Origin: Chitinophaga arvensicola
Lineage (GTDB): Bacteria > Bacteroidota > Bacteroidia > Chitinophagales > Chitinophagaceae
DNA length: 64,000 nucleotides
Direction of reading: 5' to 3'
NCBI RefSeq assembly: GCF_900110835.1
Contig: NZ_FOJG01000002.1
Location: forward strand, 2,696,556 to 2,760,555
Part shown: positions 18,804 to 29,400 of the stretch, in pieces
Layout: each line of letters begins with the position of its first letter
Position numbering within the stretch: position 1 is the first letter of the stretch
Notes under the pieces: generated by a model
What the model was told of the DNA's origin: nothing
Database searches by the model: none
The model's input: only the letters and a program-made list of their open reading frames with translations
Made by a program: the position numbers and the translations under genes

Positions 18804-19406
18804 TTAACCGTGCATGTGCGGGATGACCGACAGCAGGAAAACAAGGCCTGCAGGGGCATATCCTACCTGCATTCTCAACCGGTTCAGGGCATTGCTGACC
18901 TGCTTCCTGACGGTTTCCTCGCTGATGCCCAGTTGCTCCGCTATTTCGCGGTAAGACAGCTGTTCTTTACGGCTTAAATTAAATATTTCTCTCATTTTGT
19001 CTGGCAGGCTTTGAATAGCCTGTTCTATTCTTTCTTCCAGATCACGCATATGTAAGAGGGTTTCCGGGGATGGTACCCCGCCGTTGTCCAGTTGATCAGA
19101 CAAGTGTTGCAGGTAGTTGGAGCGGGTTATGTTCCTTTCTATATTCCTGATGGCCATATAGCGGCCACTGTTAAACAGGTAGGTACTAAGCGCCGCCTGG
19201 ATTTCCAGGCGGTCGCGGTTTTTCCAGATGGAAACAAATATTTCCTGGACAATATCTTCTGCTTCCGAATAAATTCTCACAGCCTTCATTACATGCTGCA
19301 TCAGCGGATACCAGTACTTGTTGTAGATAGTGGTAAAGGCTTCCTGATCACCATTCTTCATCAACTTCAGCAGCGATACATCATCAAGGGCAGCGTAATT
19401 TATCAT
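18804..19406 (-). CDS. ECF-family RNA polymerase sigma factor
   Basis: This 200-residue protein has sigma-70 region 2 at about residues 27-92 (with EAEDIVQEIFVSIWKNRDRL) and region 4 at about 130-180. The region 4 helix-turn-helix (SYREIAEQLGISEETVRKQV) spans 151-170. A hydrophobic tail (APAGLVFLLSVIP) is typical of Bacteroidota ECF factors paired with FecR. It should activate its own operon (FecR, SusC, SusD, two TlpA genes) when the ligand is present. The start at 19406 is only 45 bp from the stop of the upstream hydrolase gene, and no terminator is visible between them, so some read-through is possible. Confidence 0.93.
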   Translation of the reverse strand: MINYAALDDVSLLKLMKNGDQEAFTTIYNKYWYPLMQHVMKAVRIYSEAEDIVQEIFVSIWKNRDRLEIQAALSTYLFNSGRYMAIRNIERNITRSNYLQHLSDQLDNGGVPSPETLLHMRDLEERIEQAIQSLPDKMREIFNLSRKEQLSYREIAEQLGISEETVRKQVSNALNRLRMQVGYAPAGLVFLLSVIPHMHG

Positions 19407-19451
19407 TCACAATTGATTGGTTCGTGGGGTAAAAGTAGAAAGAAAGCCCAA

Positions 19452-20198
19452 TTATTTTGCATACCAATCGCGCAGTCTCACGTCAATGCCCTTATTTCCT
19501 GCGTCTACCAGGGATTTGAATTTGTTCACATCACTGAGCCCGTCTTTACCCCGGTAATGGTAAGGATACACGATCTTAGGTGCAAAAGCCAGTACGGCAT
19601 CTGCGGCTTCGGGCACGTCCATGGTGTAGGGCAGGTTCATGCAAACAAAAGCCACGTCAATATTTTTCAGGGCTCTCATTTCGGGTATACCCTGGGTATC
19701 TCCGGAGATGTATACCGATTTGCCACCCACTTTTAATACGTATCCATTCCCCCTGCCTTTGGTATGCATGGCGGTAGCGCTTTCGGGCAGGTTGTACATC
19801 GGGATCGCAGTAATTTTGATACCGGACAACTCTTTACTGTCACCGTTCTTGAGCGTGATAATATGATCGCCGGTAAGTTTGGCGGTTACCACAGCAGGTG
19901 CAATAATTATAGTGTTGGCGGTTTTCAGTTCGTTCACGGTAGCGGCATCGAAGTGATCTCCGTGAATATCCGTAATAAGGATAATGTCCGGCGCAGCCAG
20001 GCCCTTATGCTTTTCCGCTCCACCGGTAGGGTCCACGTAAATAGTTTTCCCGGCTGCCGACAGCAGCAGGTCGGCATGATTAACGGGCTGAATGGTGAGG
20101 TTTCCTTTGGAAGTGGAAATCACATCCGGCGTAACTCTTTGCGCGTTGGTACTGATGGCGGCAAAGAGGAATAAAAGTGCGACGAAAGACTTTTTCAT
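19452..20198 (-). CDS. Exported metallo-beta-lactamase-fold hydrolase
   Basis: This 248-residue protein has a signal peptide (residues 1-20, ending STNAQ). It resembles the UlaG/YtkL-like metal-dependent hydrolases, with a metal motif D-I-H-G-D-H at residues 77-82 where the classic form is HxHxDH. The first histidine is therefore replaced by Asp; from memory this also occurs elsewhere in this exported subfamily, so it need not mean loss of activity. Further conserved points are NHA at residues 40-42, SGDTQG in the middle and Y-P-Y-H-Y near the end. The substrate is unknown. It lies between a terminator downstream of the sulfatase and the ECF sigma gene, so it may be its own unit. Confidence 0.82.
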   Translation of the reverse strand: MKKSFVALLFLFAAISTNAQRVTPDVISTSKGNLTIQPVNHADLLLSAAGKTIYVDPTGGAEKHKGLAAPDIILITDIHGDHFDAATVNELKTANTIIIAPAVVTAKLTGDHIITLKNGDSKELSGIKITAIPMYNLPESATAMHTKGRGNGYVLKVGGKSVYISGDTQGIPEMRALKNIDVAFVCMNLPYTMDVPEAADAVLAFAPKIVYPYHYRGKDGLSDVNKFKSLVDAGNKGIDVRLRDWYAK

Positions 20199-20250
20199 AA
20201 ATGATGATTAATGAGACCATGAATTTAAGCATTTCCGGGTTCTTGTATTG

Positions 20251-20287
20251 AAAAATAACAAAGGCAGTGAAGCATTGCTCCACTGCC
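20251..20287 (-). terminator. Intrinsic terminator after the sulfatase gene
   Basis: On the minus strand GGCAGTGGAGC pairs with GCTTCACTGCC (stem within 20263-20287, one G-U pair, small loop). A T-rich run follows (complement of 20251-20262, TTTGTTATTTTT). It sits 23 bp past the sulfatase stop at 20310 and closes the SusC-SusD-sulfatase operon. Confidence 0.8.
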
Positions 20288-20309
20288 ATTTTCTTTATTT
20301 TCCGACAGA

Positions 20310-21644
20310 TTAATTCGCCGTATTGCCATTATACTGATCCAATAACTGTGTCAATGCATTTACTTTCTCCGGGTATTCTGCAGCTACGTTGGTGCGTTCC
20401 CGTACATCGGAGCCCAGGTTGAATAATTCTATGTTTTTATTACCTGTTTGTGCATCATTGGTTCTGCGTAACTTCCAGTCGCCCACCCGGATTGCTTCCG
20501 GTGTGCCATTGTTGACGTAATAAATAGGCGCATGGGAAATATGCTCCTTACTTCCGTTGAGCAGTCCCAATACGGATTCTCCATCCAGCTTACGGCCTGC
20601 AGGCAGCGGTGCTTTCACCCATTCTGCCAGGGTAGGCAATACATCCATGCTGGTAAAGGCGTCAGTGATCGTTTTTCCGCCAGGCACATGATTTTTCCAG
20701 TATACAATAAAAGGTACCCGGTGGCCACCTTCATAGGTTTCTCCTTTTTTGCCCCTGAAGATGCCGGTGCTGCCGACATCCCATGGCTTAATTACATGAT
20801 CGGCCGACATACGGGCAGGAAAATCTATCCAGGGACCGTTGTCGCTGCTGAAAATGAAAATAGTGTTATCAGCCAGGCCCTGTTGTTCAAGCGCCTTCCA
20901 GAGGTCCGCCAGGTTAGCGTCTATCTCTTCCACTACATCTCCGTACAAACCGCCGGGCGACTGTCCACGGAACCGTTTGGAAGCGGCCACCGGTAAATGC
21001 GGCATGTTATGCGCCAGGTAAAGGAAGAAGGGTTTGTCTTTCCGCTGCTGCCCGATATACTTAATGGCTTCTTTTGTGTACAGTTCCGTCAGCGACGTAT
21101 CGGCAGGTTTGAAAATTTCCGGGGTACGGTCGCGGTAAATTTTCAACACCGTATCCGTTTTCACATAAGGCGAACGATAGTCGTGGCTGTACAGCAAACC
21201 AAAGTAATGATCAAAACCCTGTGCCACGGGGAAATTATAAGGCTGAATATCTCCCAGGTGCCACTTACCGATCATGCAGGTATTATAGCCTACGCCTTTC
21301 AGCATTTCTGCAATGGTTACATCTTCATCGGGCAAACCGATTTTGTATCCCGGAGGAATGGGAAAATTCAGCTGGGAACGGGTAGGATAACGTCCGGTCA
21401 GTAAGCTCACGCGCGATGGCGTACAGGAGGGGGAAGTCACCATATAACCGGTAGCCTTTACTCCTTTCTCTGCCATGTGATCCAGGAAGGGCGTACGGAT
21501 CTGCGGATTACCATAGCAACTGAGATCACTGTATCCCATATCATCCGTTAGTACGAAGATGATATTGGGCCTTTGCTGCGCATATACAGCGGGCATCGCC
21601 CCAAAAGCAAGTCCCGCCAGTAAACCAAAAAAATATCGCTTCAT
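20310..21644 (-). CDS. Type I (formylglycine) sulfatase, exported
   Basis: This 444-residue protein has a signal peptide (residues 1-22, ending AVYAQ). Metal-binding aspartates lie at 34-35 (F-V-L-T-D-D-M-G). The sulfatase signature begins at Cys74 (C-T-P-S-R, then LLTGRYPTR); this Cys is the residue converted to formylglycine. A C-terminal segment with S-S-D-N-G-P and a GGHRVPF motif completes the alkaline-phosphatase-like fold. It should remove sulfate esters from a glycan in the periplasm or at the surface. It is 9 bp downstream of SusD and belongs to the operon that starts at 26299. Activation needs a formylglycine-generating enzyme; a candidate is encoded at 40485-41306. The exact sulfatase subfamily was not resolved. 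Confidence 0.92.
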   Translation of the reverse strand: MKRYFFGLLAGLAFGAMPAVYAQQRPNIIFVLTDDMGYSDLSCYGNPQIRTPFLDHMAEKGVKATGYMVTSPSCTPSRVSLLTGRYPTRSQLNFPIPPGYKIGLPDEDVTIAEMLKGVGYNTCMIGKWHLGDIQPYNFPVAQGFDHYFGLLYSHDYRSPYVKTDTVLKIYRDRTPEIFKPADTSLTELYTKEAIKYIGQQRKDKPFFLYLAHNMPHLPVAASKRFRGQSPGGLYGDVVEEIDANLADLWKALEQQGLADNTIFIFSSDNGPWIDFPARMSADHVIKPWDVGSTGIFRGKKGETYEGGHRVPFIVYWKNHVPGGKTITDAFTSMDVLPTLAEWVKAPLPAGRKLDGESVLGLLNGSKEHISHAPIYYVNNGTPEAIRVGDWKLRRTNDAQTGNKNIELFNLGSDVRERTNVAAEYPEKVNALTQLLDQYNGNTAN

Positions 21645-21653
21645 AAATAAAAA

Positions 21654-23252
21654 TTACCAGTTTGGATTCTGTGACAAAGCCGGGTCCAGGTCGCGTTCCT
21701 TTTGCGGCACCGGCCAAAGATAGTGTCTGGATTTATCAAATGCACGGTTAAAAGACACCACCTGCACAACGGTACGCTGTCCGTTGTTATTCCAGGTGAT
21801 GCCATATACAGGTCCGTTCATCACGGTTTCAGCAGTTTTCCAGCGACGGATATCATAAAGCCTTAATCCTTCAAAGGCCAGTTCTACTGTTCGTTCATAC
21901 CTGACGGCCGCACGCAGCTGCTGTTCTGTAAGCCCATCGGGTAAAGGCGGCATATTCACATCTGCACGCTGACGAACCGTATTGATGGCATTATACACAC
22001 TCTGATCCAGCTGATGCAATTCTATTTTCGCCTCTGCGTAAGTAAGCAATACTTCCGCATAACGCAGCAGGATCATATTGATGCCGCAGTTGGTGGGGTT
22101 CGCATAATCTTCCGGGTTGATGTACTTTTTCAGGTTGTACCCGGTGGTAGAAGCAATGTACGTGCTGCCTATGGCATCGGCCGTACCGCTGTTGGGAGCC
22201 GGCCGGAATGCAATACCAGAAGGCAGGATATCGCCGTCTACGAATAAGCTGTAACGCAATCGTGGATCCCGGTTGTCGTAAGGATGATCTTCGTCGAAGT
22301 TGCTGCCGCTGGCGTGAATATCTTTCCCGTCTTTCGTCTGATAGGTATCCGCCAGTACTTTGGTAGGCACATAGGAGCTGTTACCATTCTTCTGGCTGTA
22401 GGGCGCCATAATACTGAATACATTATTGGGATAATTATCCTTGATAAACTGTTTATCCAGGATCACCTCTTTGTTATTCTCTGCGGCGTAACTGAATAAT
22501 TTCTGATAGGAATCATACAGCGTGTAGCCGAGACCGTTTACCTGCGTGGCTGCATCCACTGCCAGCTGGTACCGGCCGGCATACAGATCCGCACGGGCTT
22601 TCAATGCCCATGCTGCGCCGCGCGCAATGCGCCCTTTATCGGCTGCATTGGTATAACTGGCAGGTAACAGTGCAGCCGCTTCCGTTAGTTCCTTGTCTAT
22701 AAAATCGTAGATGGCTGTCACCGGTGTTCTTTTCAGGTTTCGTGCCTGATCGAGGGTGATGGAAGTTGTAACCAGTGGCACATCTCCATATAAGCCTGCC
22801 AGTTTAATATACTGGTAAGCGCGCAATGTTTTGGCTTCTCCCTTGAACTGATTGATCAATGCCGGTGTCGCGGAAGTTACCTTGTCTACATTTTCCAGGA
22901 AGTAATTGGCGGCATGAATGCCTTTGTAAGCATTTTTCCATTCACCGTATACTTTGGCGCTGGACTGATCATAGGTACCCAATTCGATATACGCCTGTAC
23001 ATCGAAATTCTGGTTGGTATGTCCAATGTCGGTGAGGGCATCGAGCGACAGGATATTGGTACTGTCCAGATCCAGGTACAGCGCATTGACGGCGAGTTTG
23101 GCGTCCGCTTCTGTTTTCCAGAATATATTGACTGCCAGCCGGTCTGTAGGCGCGGTATCCAGCAGGTCTTTATTGCAGGCCATCAGTCCGGTCAGGAGAA
23201 AAAAATAAATACTTTTATGGATTGCGTTCATCATCTTCTTTTTTTTCAACAT
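21654..23252 (-). CDS. SusD/RagB-family outer-membrane lipoprotein (sulfatase operon)
   Basis: The ATG at 23252 overlaps the SusC stop as TAATG, which favours this start, although ATGs at residues 7 and 8 are also possible. A lipobox ending G-L-M-A-C gives Cys26 as the lipidation site. The protein is 532 residues long, with the family's helical scaffold and the motif AFEGLRLYDIRRWK near the C-terminus. It should act as the surface glycan-binding lid of the adjacent SusC. With a sulfatase next in the operon, the ligand is plausibly a sulfated glycan. Confidence 0.93.
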   Translation of the reverse strand: MLKKKKMMNAIHKSIYFFLLTGLMACNKDLLDTAPTDRLAVNIFWKTEADAKLAVNALYLDLDSTNILSLDALTDIGHTNQNFDVQAYIELGTYDQSSAKVYGEWKNAYKGIHAANYFLENVDKVTSATPALINQFKGEAKTLRAYQYIKLAGLYGDVPLVTTSITLDQARNLKRTPVTAIYDFIDKELTEAAALLPASYTNAADKGRIARGAAWALKARADLYAGRYQLAVDAATQVNGLGYTLYDSYQKLFSYAAENNKEVILDKQFIKDNYPNNVFSIMAPYSQKNGNSSYVPTKVLADTYQTKDGKDIHASGSNFDEDHPYDNRDPRLRYSLFVDGDILPSGIAFRPAPNSGTADAIGSTYIASTTGYNLKKYINPEDYANPTNCGINMILLRYAEVLLTYAEAKIELHQLDQSVYNAINTVRQRADVNMPPLPDGLTEQQLRAAVRYERTVELAFEGLRLYDIRRWKTAETVMNGPVYGITWNNNGQRTVVQVVSFNRAFDKSRHYLWPVPQKERDLDPALSQNPNW

Positions 23253-26200
23253 TAAAACTGCAGATTAAGTCCTACGGTAAAGAGGGACGTTTGCGGATAG
23301 TACACCGCTCTTCCTGATTCTGCTTCCGGGTCCAGGTTCCATTCGTTGAGTTTGGAGAAGGTGAGCAGGTTGGTAGCAGATACATACACGGTTGACCTAC
23401 TGATAAGCGCTCTTTTGCTGATTGCTTCCGGCAGGTGATAAGCCAACTGGATATTTTTCAACCGCAGATAAGAACCATCAATGACCAATCTGTCGGAAGT
23501 AGCCACATTGCGCAGATCGTATTTGATAGGTCTTGGAAAACGGGCATCGGTATGCTCCGGCGTCCAGTAATTATTCGCATAAATCTCGTGGGTAAATCCT
23601 TCCTGGTTACCCATTTCTGCCAGCGCGCCGGAAAGACGGGTATCCACTTTGGCCGCTCCCTGAATGAGGAGGTTCAGTTCAAATTCCTTGTATTGAAAAC
23701 CGGCGTTGAGGCCGAAAGTATATTTTGGAAAAGACAACCCGATGTTGGTCATGTCGTTGGCATCAATTTTACCATCGCCGTTGCGGTCTACGTATTTCAC
23801 ATCTCCGGGCCTGGTATTGGATGCCAGAGTGGGATATTTACTGATTTCGTCTGCTGTCTGGAACAGGCCATCCGTCTGGTATCCCCAGAGGGTATTAATG
23901 GGCAATCCTTTTTTGATGATATAACGGGGATCAATATCCGAACCGGTGATATAAGGACCGGTGCCTTTCAGATCCGTCACCATGTTTTCATTCAGGCTGA
24001 AATTAGCGCCGATATTGTACCGGAAGTTGCCGGTCTGTTTGCTGCTGTAGTTCACCGTAATTTCCAGTCCTTTATTTTCTACAGAACCTGCATTCTGTGG
24101 TGGTGCATTCAATCCTACGGTAGCGGGTATATCAAGATTGAGCAGGATATCGGAAGTCAGTTTGCGGTAATAATCGGCCGTTACATTTAGTCGTCTGTCG
24201 AGGAAAGATGCGTCCAGACCGAGATCCAGCTGGGTGGTACTCTCCCAGCCCAGATCCGTATTGGCCAGTGTTGTTTGCCGGTAGCCGGCCACGGGTACGC
24301 CGTTGAAGGTGTAGCTGGTAGCGGTGAGGGCATCGTAGTAGCTGTACAGATCTACCGATTGGTTACCTGTTTTGCCATAGGAACCCCGCAGTTTCAGGTC
24401 GTTGACAATGTGTTGCAATGGTGCAAAGAACTGCTCCTGTGCAATGCGCCATCCTGCAGAAAAGGAAGGGAAAAAGCTATAGCGTTTATCTCCTGCAAAG
24501 CGGGAAGAACCATCATAACGACCATTTACTTCCAGCAGGTATTTACCGGCATAGGCGTAGTTAATCCTTCCGAAATAAGAGCGCAGCCCGTATTCCGCAT
24601 CGCTCCCACTGTTGCTTTTGGTGCCATCATTGGCGCCCTGCCCGATAGAGGTAATATCATTGTTATAAAAACGTTCGCGGTAAGCGCTGAGGAAAGTCTG
24701 TTTATTATCTATCTGTGAATAACCTGCCAGTGCTTTCAGATCATGTTTGCCAAACGTGCGGTCGTAGGTAAGGAGGTTATTCCAGGTGTATTCTTTGAGC
24801 GTATTGCGGACTTCTGTCAAACTGTTGTTGGTCACCGTTTTGGTGATGTTGGTATTTTTATCGGTGTTCGTATAGGCGTTAGTGAAATTTTTCTGTTGGG
24901 TATACATGATACGGGCGCCGAGTTGTGTGGAGAAGCGGAGGCCTTTGAGCAGTTCCACATCTCCCTTTACACTACCGGTAAAATAGTCGATACCTTGTTT
25001 TGACAGGCCGCCTATTTCATCAAACATCAGTGGATTATTACCCTGGGTGCTTAAGCCATAAGTGCCATCCGGATATTTGGGAACTGCCCAGAGTGAGCCA
25101 TGGAACATGTTGTTAAAGGGTTCGACGGTTGGTTTCTGGTTGCTGTTGTTGCGGTAGTTGATATCGCCGCCGATATGCACGCGGCTGTTGAGCGGTGTAT
25201 AATCTGCGTTGAGGCGTACTTCGCTGAGGTTATCACTGTAGTTGTTCACGATTCCCTGTTGATCCTGGTAACGTACGCTCATTCTCGTTTTCACTACTTC
25301 ATTACCACCTGCAACTGATAGGGTATGACTTTGCTGCGGCGCCGTTTTCAGCATGGTATTAAACCAGGTGTTGGGCATGGGATATTTTAACCGGTCGGTG
25401 GCGTTTACATACTGCTGGATGGATGTTTCGCTGAACCTGGCGGGAACGGCTACACCTGCGTTGGTATAAGCCACTACCTGTTCGCGCATATAGGATTCAA
25501 TGTCCATCATCTCTGGTTTATTCACACTTTTCTGCCAGGCGTAATAGCCGTTGTAGTTCACCGTTACTTTACCTGCTTTGGCTCTTTTGGTAGTAATGAG
25601 AATAACGCCGTTGGTGGCGCGGGAACCGTAGATCGCTGTAGAGGCGGCGTCTTTCAGTACAGAAAGTGATTCAATATCTTCCGGATTGATATCCTGCATC
25701 CGTTGTTCGATTCCATCCACAATCACGAGTGCATCATTTTTGCCGAGGTCGTAACCGCTGGTGCTGCTGCTGTTGATATTAAACGTGGTGATTCCTCTTA
25801 CGCGGATGGTGGCATTGGAAACGCCGGGGGCACCCCCTCTGTCGAGCACCGTTACACCGGGAGCAAGCCCTTGTAGCGCCTGTTGAATATTGGATACAGG
25901 GCGACGGGTGATGTCGGCGCCTTTGATCTGTGCCACGGCATTGGTCAGATCACTTTTCTTCTGCGTGCCATAACCTACCACCACTACTTCTCCCAGGGCG
26001 GTTTCATCGTCCTGCAGACGGAGTTCCAGGAAGTCGCGGCCATTCACCGGCACGGTTTGTTTTTTATAACCGATGCCGCTCAACAGCAGCGTATCGTTTG
26101 GCGATACCGCAATGGTAAAGCGTCCCTGCGCATCTGTGACGGTTCCTTTACCGGAATGTTTTACCTGGATATTGATGCCCGGCAATTGCTCTCCTTTGCC

Positions 26201-26299
26201 GGACTTTACCTGACCGGTTGTTTTCCCCGCCTGTTGGGCCGATGCGGCAAAAGTTAACAGCATAGCAATGCCATATATGAAAAGTACTCGCTTTTTCAT
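23252..26299 (-). CDS. SusC/RagA TonB-dependent transporter (sulfatase operon)
   Basis: This 1015-residue protein starts with a signal peptide (ending AASAQ). A carboxypeptidase-regulatory-like domain follows at about residues 26-95, then the SusC linker EVVVVGYGTQKKSDLTNAV, a TonB plug with the signature AASTAIYGSRATNGVILITT, and a long C-terminal barrel ending QF. Unlike the SusC at 13913, it has no STN domain, so it is not expected to signal through a FecR protein, and none is adjacent. It heads a three-gene operon (SusC, SusD, sulfatase). A weak promoter candidate and the terminator of the giant gene lie just upstream. Confidence 0.94.
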   Translation of the reverse strand: MKKRVLFIYGIAMLLTFAASAQQAGKTTGQVKSGKGEQLPGINIQVKHSGKGTVTDAQGRFTIAVSPNDTLLLSGIGYKKQTVPVNGRDFLELRLQDDETALGEVVVVGYGTQKKSDLTNAVAQIKGADITRRPVSNIQQALQGLAPGVTVLDRGGAPGVSNATIRVRGITTFNINSSSTSGYDLGKNDALVIVDGIEQRMQDINPEDIESLSVLKDAASTAIYGSRATNGVILITTKRAKAGKVTVNYNGYYAWQKSVNKPEMMDIESYMREQVVAYTNAGVAVPARFSETSIQQYVNATDRLKYPMPNTWFNTMLKTAPQQSHTLSVAGGNEVVKTRMSVRYQDQQGIVNNYSDNLSEVRLNADYTPLNSRVHIGGDINYRNNSNQKPTVEPFNNMFHGSLWAVPKYPDGTYGLSTQGNNPLMFDEIGGLSKQGIDYFTGSVKGDVELLKGLRFSTQLGARIMYTQQKNFTNAYTNTDKNTNITKTVTNNSLTEVRNTLKEYTWNNLLTYDRTFGKHDLKALAGYSQIDNKQTFLSAYRERFYNNDITSIGQGANDGTKSNSGSDAEYGLRSYFGRINYAYAGKYLLEVNGRYDGSSRFAGDKRYSFFPSFSAGWRIAQEQFFAPLQHIVNDLKLRGSYGKTGNQSVDLYSYYDALTATSYTFNGVPVAGYRQTTLANTDLGWESTTQLDLGLDASFLDRRLNVTADYYRKLTSDILLNLDIPATVGLNAPPQNAGSVENKGLEITVNYSSKQTGNFRYNIGANFSLNENMVTDLKGTGPYITGSDIDPRYIIKKGLPINTLWGYQTDGLFQTADEISKYPTLASNTRPGDVKYVDRNGDGKIDANDMTNIGLSFPKYTFGLNAGFQYKEFELNLLIQGAAKVDTRLSGALAEMGNQEGFTHEIYANNYWTPEHTDARFPRPIKYDLRNVATSDRLVIDGSYLRLKNIQLAYHLPEAISKRALISRSTVYVSATNLLTFSKLNEWNLDPEAESGRAVYYPQTSLFTVGLNLQF

Positions 26300-26377
26300 T
26301 CAGTAGTTGTATTAATATGTTAGCTTTTTATCAGCCGGAAGTGATGATGTTGGTTTATTACTTTTTCATTGTGGGAG

Positions 26378-26403
26378 CAAAAATATATGTTATACTCTAC
26401 AAA
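26378..26403 (-). promoter_or_regulatory. Weak candidate Bacteroidota promoter for the sulfatase operon
   Basis: On the minus strand TATTTTTG (complement of 26378-26385) matches the TAnnTTTG -7 element and lies about 80 nt upstream of the SusC start. A TTTG (26400-26403) lies upstream, but the spacer is only 14 nt, shorter than the usual 19-21. I treat it as possible only. Confidence 0.3.
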
Positions 26404-26426
26404 TCCTATAGGGTAATAGAATTTTT

Positions 26427-26461
26427 AAATAAAATAAGGGGAAGGTCATAGCCTCCCCCTT
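26427..26461 (-). terminator. Intrinsic terminator of the 4331-residue adhesin gene
   Basis: On the minus strand AAGGGGGAGG pairs with CCTTCCCCTT (positions 26436-26461, loop of 6 nt). One pair is G-U only in minus-strand RNA, which fits that direction. The stem is followed by ATTTTATTT. It starts 7 bp past the stop at 26468. Confidence 0.75.
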
Positions 26462-26467
26462 GTTTTA

Positions 26468-29400
26468 TCAGCGCAGTATTTCTACCCAGCCTTTATAGTC
26501 GCGGGTTCCCTGTGGTGTATTCAACTTCAGGATATAGTAATACGTACCTTCATTGAGTCCGTTACCATCCCATTTATTGGAGTAATCCTTTGATTGATAT
26601 ACGCTATTTCCCCATCTGTTGTAGATGAAAAGGGAAGATCCCGGGAATTTATCCAGACCTGGGATAAAGAAGTAATCATTCTTGCCATCGCCATTCGGTG
26701 TGATGATATTCGGAATATAAATATCATCGCCGGAAGTGGTTTGCTCTGTAGTTTTGGCCGTGTTGTTACGGAGGTCCGGATCGGCGGTTACTGCGGCCAC
26801 AGTGGCGGTGTTATAGATGGTACCGGTGCCGGTAACCCTGGTGTTAAAGGTCATGGTGGCCGTTTGCCCGGAGGCCAGGCTATCCAGTTTCCAGGTGAAG
26901 GCATGATTACCGGCGGCTATTACCACCTGTCCTGTGCTCACGGTGTAATCCGCCAGCATGTCCAGGTTAGGCAACAGGTTATCGGTAACGGTGATATCCC
27001 TTGCAGTATTTGGTCCCTGGTTATTCAGTGTGATGGTGAAGCCTGGCTTATCACCAACTTTCAGGTTGGCGGCCGGCGACTTCATCACTTTCTGAATCGC
27101 CAGATCTGCCATGGCCGTAGCGGTGATGGTATGCGTGGTACTATCCGGTGTTACTGATAAACCTTCACCCTGCCGTAATGCGCCAACCACTGCCTTGTTC
27201 ACCAGTGAGCCTTCTTTCAGTACCCGCACATCATACTCGAGAGCTACCGTTGCTCCGGCCGGCAATACAGCGATAGTCCAGCTGATCCGGTTTGCAGCAG
27301 CCTGGTAAATAGCTGCACCTACAACCGGCGGTATAATCACCGGCGCGCTGGTAATACCGCCCGGCGGCAACAGATCGGTCATCGTTACCCCACTGATGTT
27401 AAGCGTACTGGAATTATTGACGGTTATCCGGTAGCGGATCTGCTGATCTACCACATAAGGTCCGGCAGTAACGGCGGTTTTAGTGATATGCAACGGCACT
27501 TCACCGGTAACGATGGTAGTGGCGGTGCTGAAATTATCTGTATTATCTGTTTCTATGGTACCTGCCGGTGGAATTATTTCCGCCGTATTGGAGATATTTC
27601 CCAGCCCGTTTACTTTAGCCGTTACCGTTAGTACTGCCGTGGCGCCCACAGGGAAAGTACCGATGACGGCGCCTACGTTATTGCCTGATACCAGGGCGGT
27701 TACACCTCCTGCTCCTCCTGTTGTACCACTTACGGTTACCTGCGGATTTTGCAGCGCTGGCGGCAACGCATCCGTGATGATGGCGCCATTGGCAGCAACA
27801 GGTCCGTTGTTGGTGGCAGTGATGGTGTAAGTAATATTACCATTGTATATCGCCGTAGCTGGTCCTGTTTTCAGGATGGCCAGGTTTACCGCAGCCGGTA
27901 CCTGGTTTACCAGGGTGAGGATCGTATTGCTATTGATTACATTTCCACTCAACGTTGCGTTGGCAGTATTGGTGAGCACACCATTAAAGCCATCTTTCAC
28001 TTTTCCTTTGACAAAGATGCTGATCAATCCGTTTAACAACAGATCTCCTTCCACATCGAGCGTAGGTCCGTTACCGGTAGTTCCTTTTCCAACAGCGGAG
28101 TTGCTTACCGGGATCGCCTGCCAGGAAATGCCTTCTATATCGGCCGGCAGTACATCGTGGATCTGCACGCCCGTCAGTACGGTGTTACCAATATTGGTAA
28201 TGTCGAGTTGATAAGTAATACTGTCGCCTGCATTCAGTTGTACCGGACCGGATTTCACGATCTGCAGGTTACTGCTATTAGGTGTTCCTACCAATGTATT
28301 TGCCAATGCAATCGCCTTGGTCGGATCAGTGATACCTGCCGGCGGATCCAGGGTAACGATATTGGAGATCGTACCGCGTTGGGATGCCGCTACTACCCCA
28401 TCTACATAAATGGTTACCAGCCCGGTGTTCACCGGTATATTCAGCGTTAGCTGTAAGGCATTGCCACTGCCGGATGATACCGAACTGGCCGCACCACCGG
28501 TGGCGACTACACGCCATACCGGACGCAGAACGGAAGCCGGGATATTATCGGTGAGCGTAGCGCCGGTTACGTCGGCAGGACCACGGTTGCTGGCTGTTAT
28601 GATGTAGTGGATACTGTCGCCCGCATTCAGCGCTGCCGGAGCATTTTTCGTTACCAGCAGATCAGCCGTGCGGTTCACCGCCGTTGTGAACTCACTGTTT
28701 TTACTGCCGTTGTATTCGGCCGTCACTACGTTTTTAATAGTTGTACCTGCCGCCGGCGTAACGATACCTTTCACCAGAATCACCACCGTACCGCCTCCGG
28801 CAGCGGTTCCAGCCAGTGTAGCCTGCAATGCAATGTTATTACCGGTGCCACTGGTTTTGCTGATAGTGGTGCTGCCACTACCTCCCTGTACGGTGGCTGT
28901 CCAGCTGACAGTACTTATTTCAGCCGGTACATTATCCGTAATATTCACCGGTGTGGCGGTAGCGGCACCGCTGTTACTCAGTTCGATCCGGTAATGAATC
29001 GTATCACCAATATTCACAGATGCCGGCCCTGCTTTGGATACATGGATACCGGTACTGGTATCTATGGCAGTGGTAACGGTGCTTGTGTTATTGCTTACAT
29101 TGATCTCTGCTTCTTCCGGCGGTGTTTTCACCGTAGCTGAATTGAAAATACTGATGCCATCGAAAGCAGGATTGATGGTACCTGTAATATTAGCGATTAC
29201 GCTATGATTAGCTCCCGCCGGAATATTGGCGGTGGCACGCAATACATTATTCTGTAATGACTGTAAGGTAACCACCGCATTACCAGTGGTGCTCCACACC
29301 ACCTGTGCATTCTGAACGGCAGCCGGAATAATATCTTCTATCACAGCACCGGTCACATCTGAGAATCCTTTATTGGTGATCACCAGCTGGTAAGCTATAC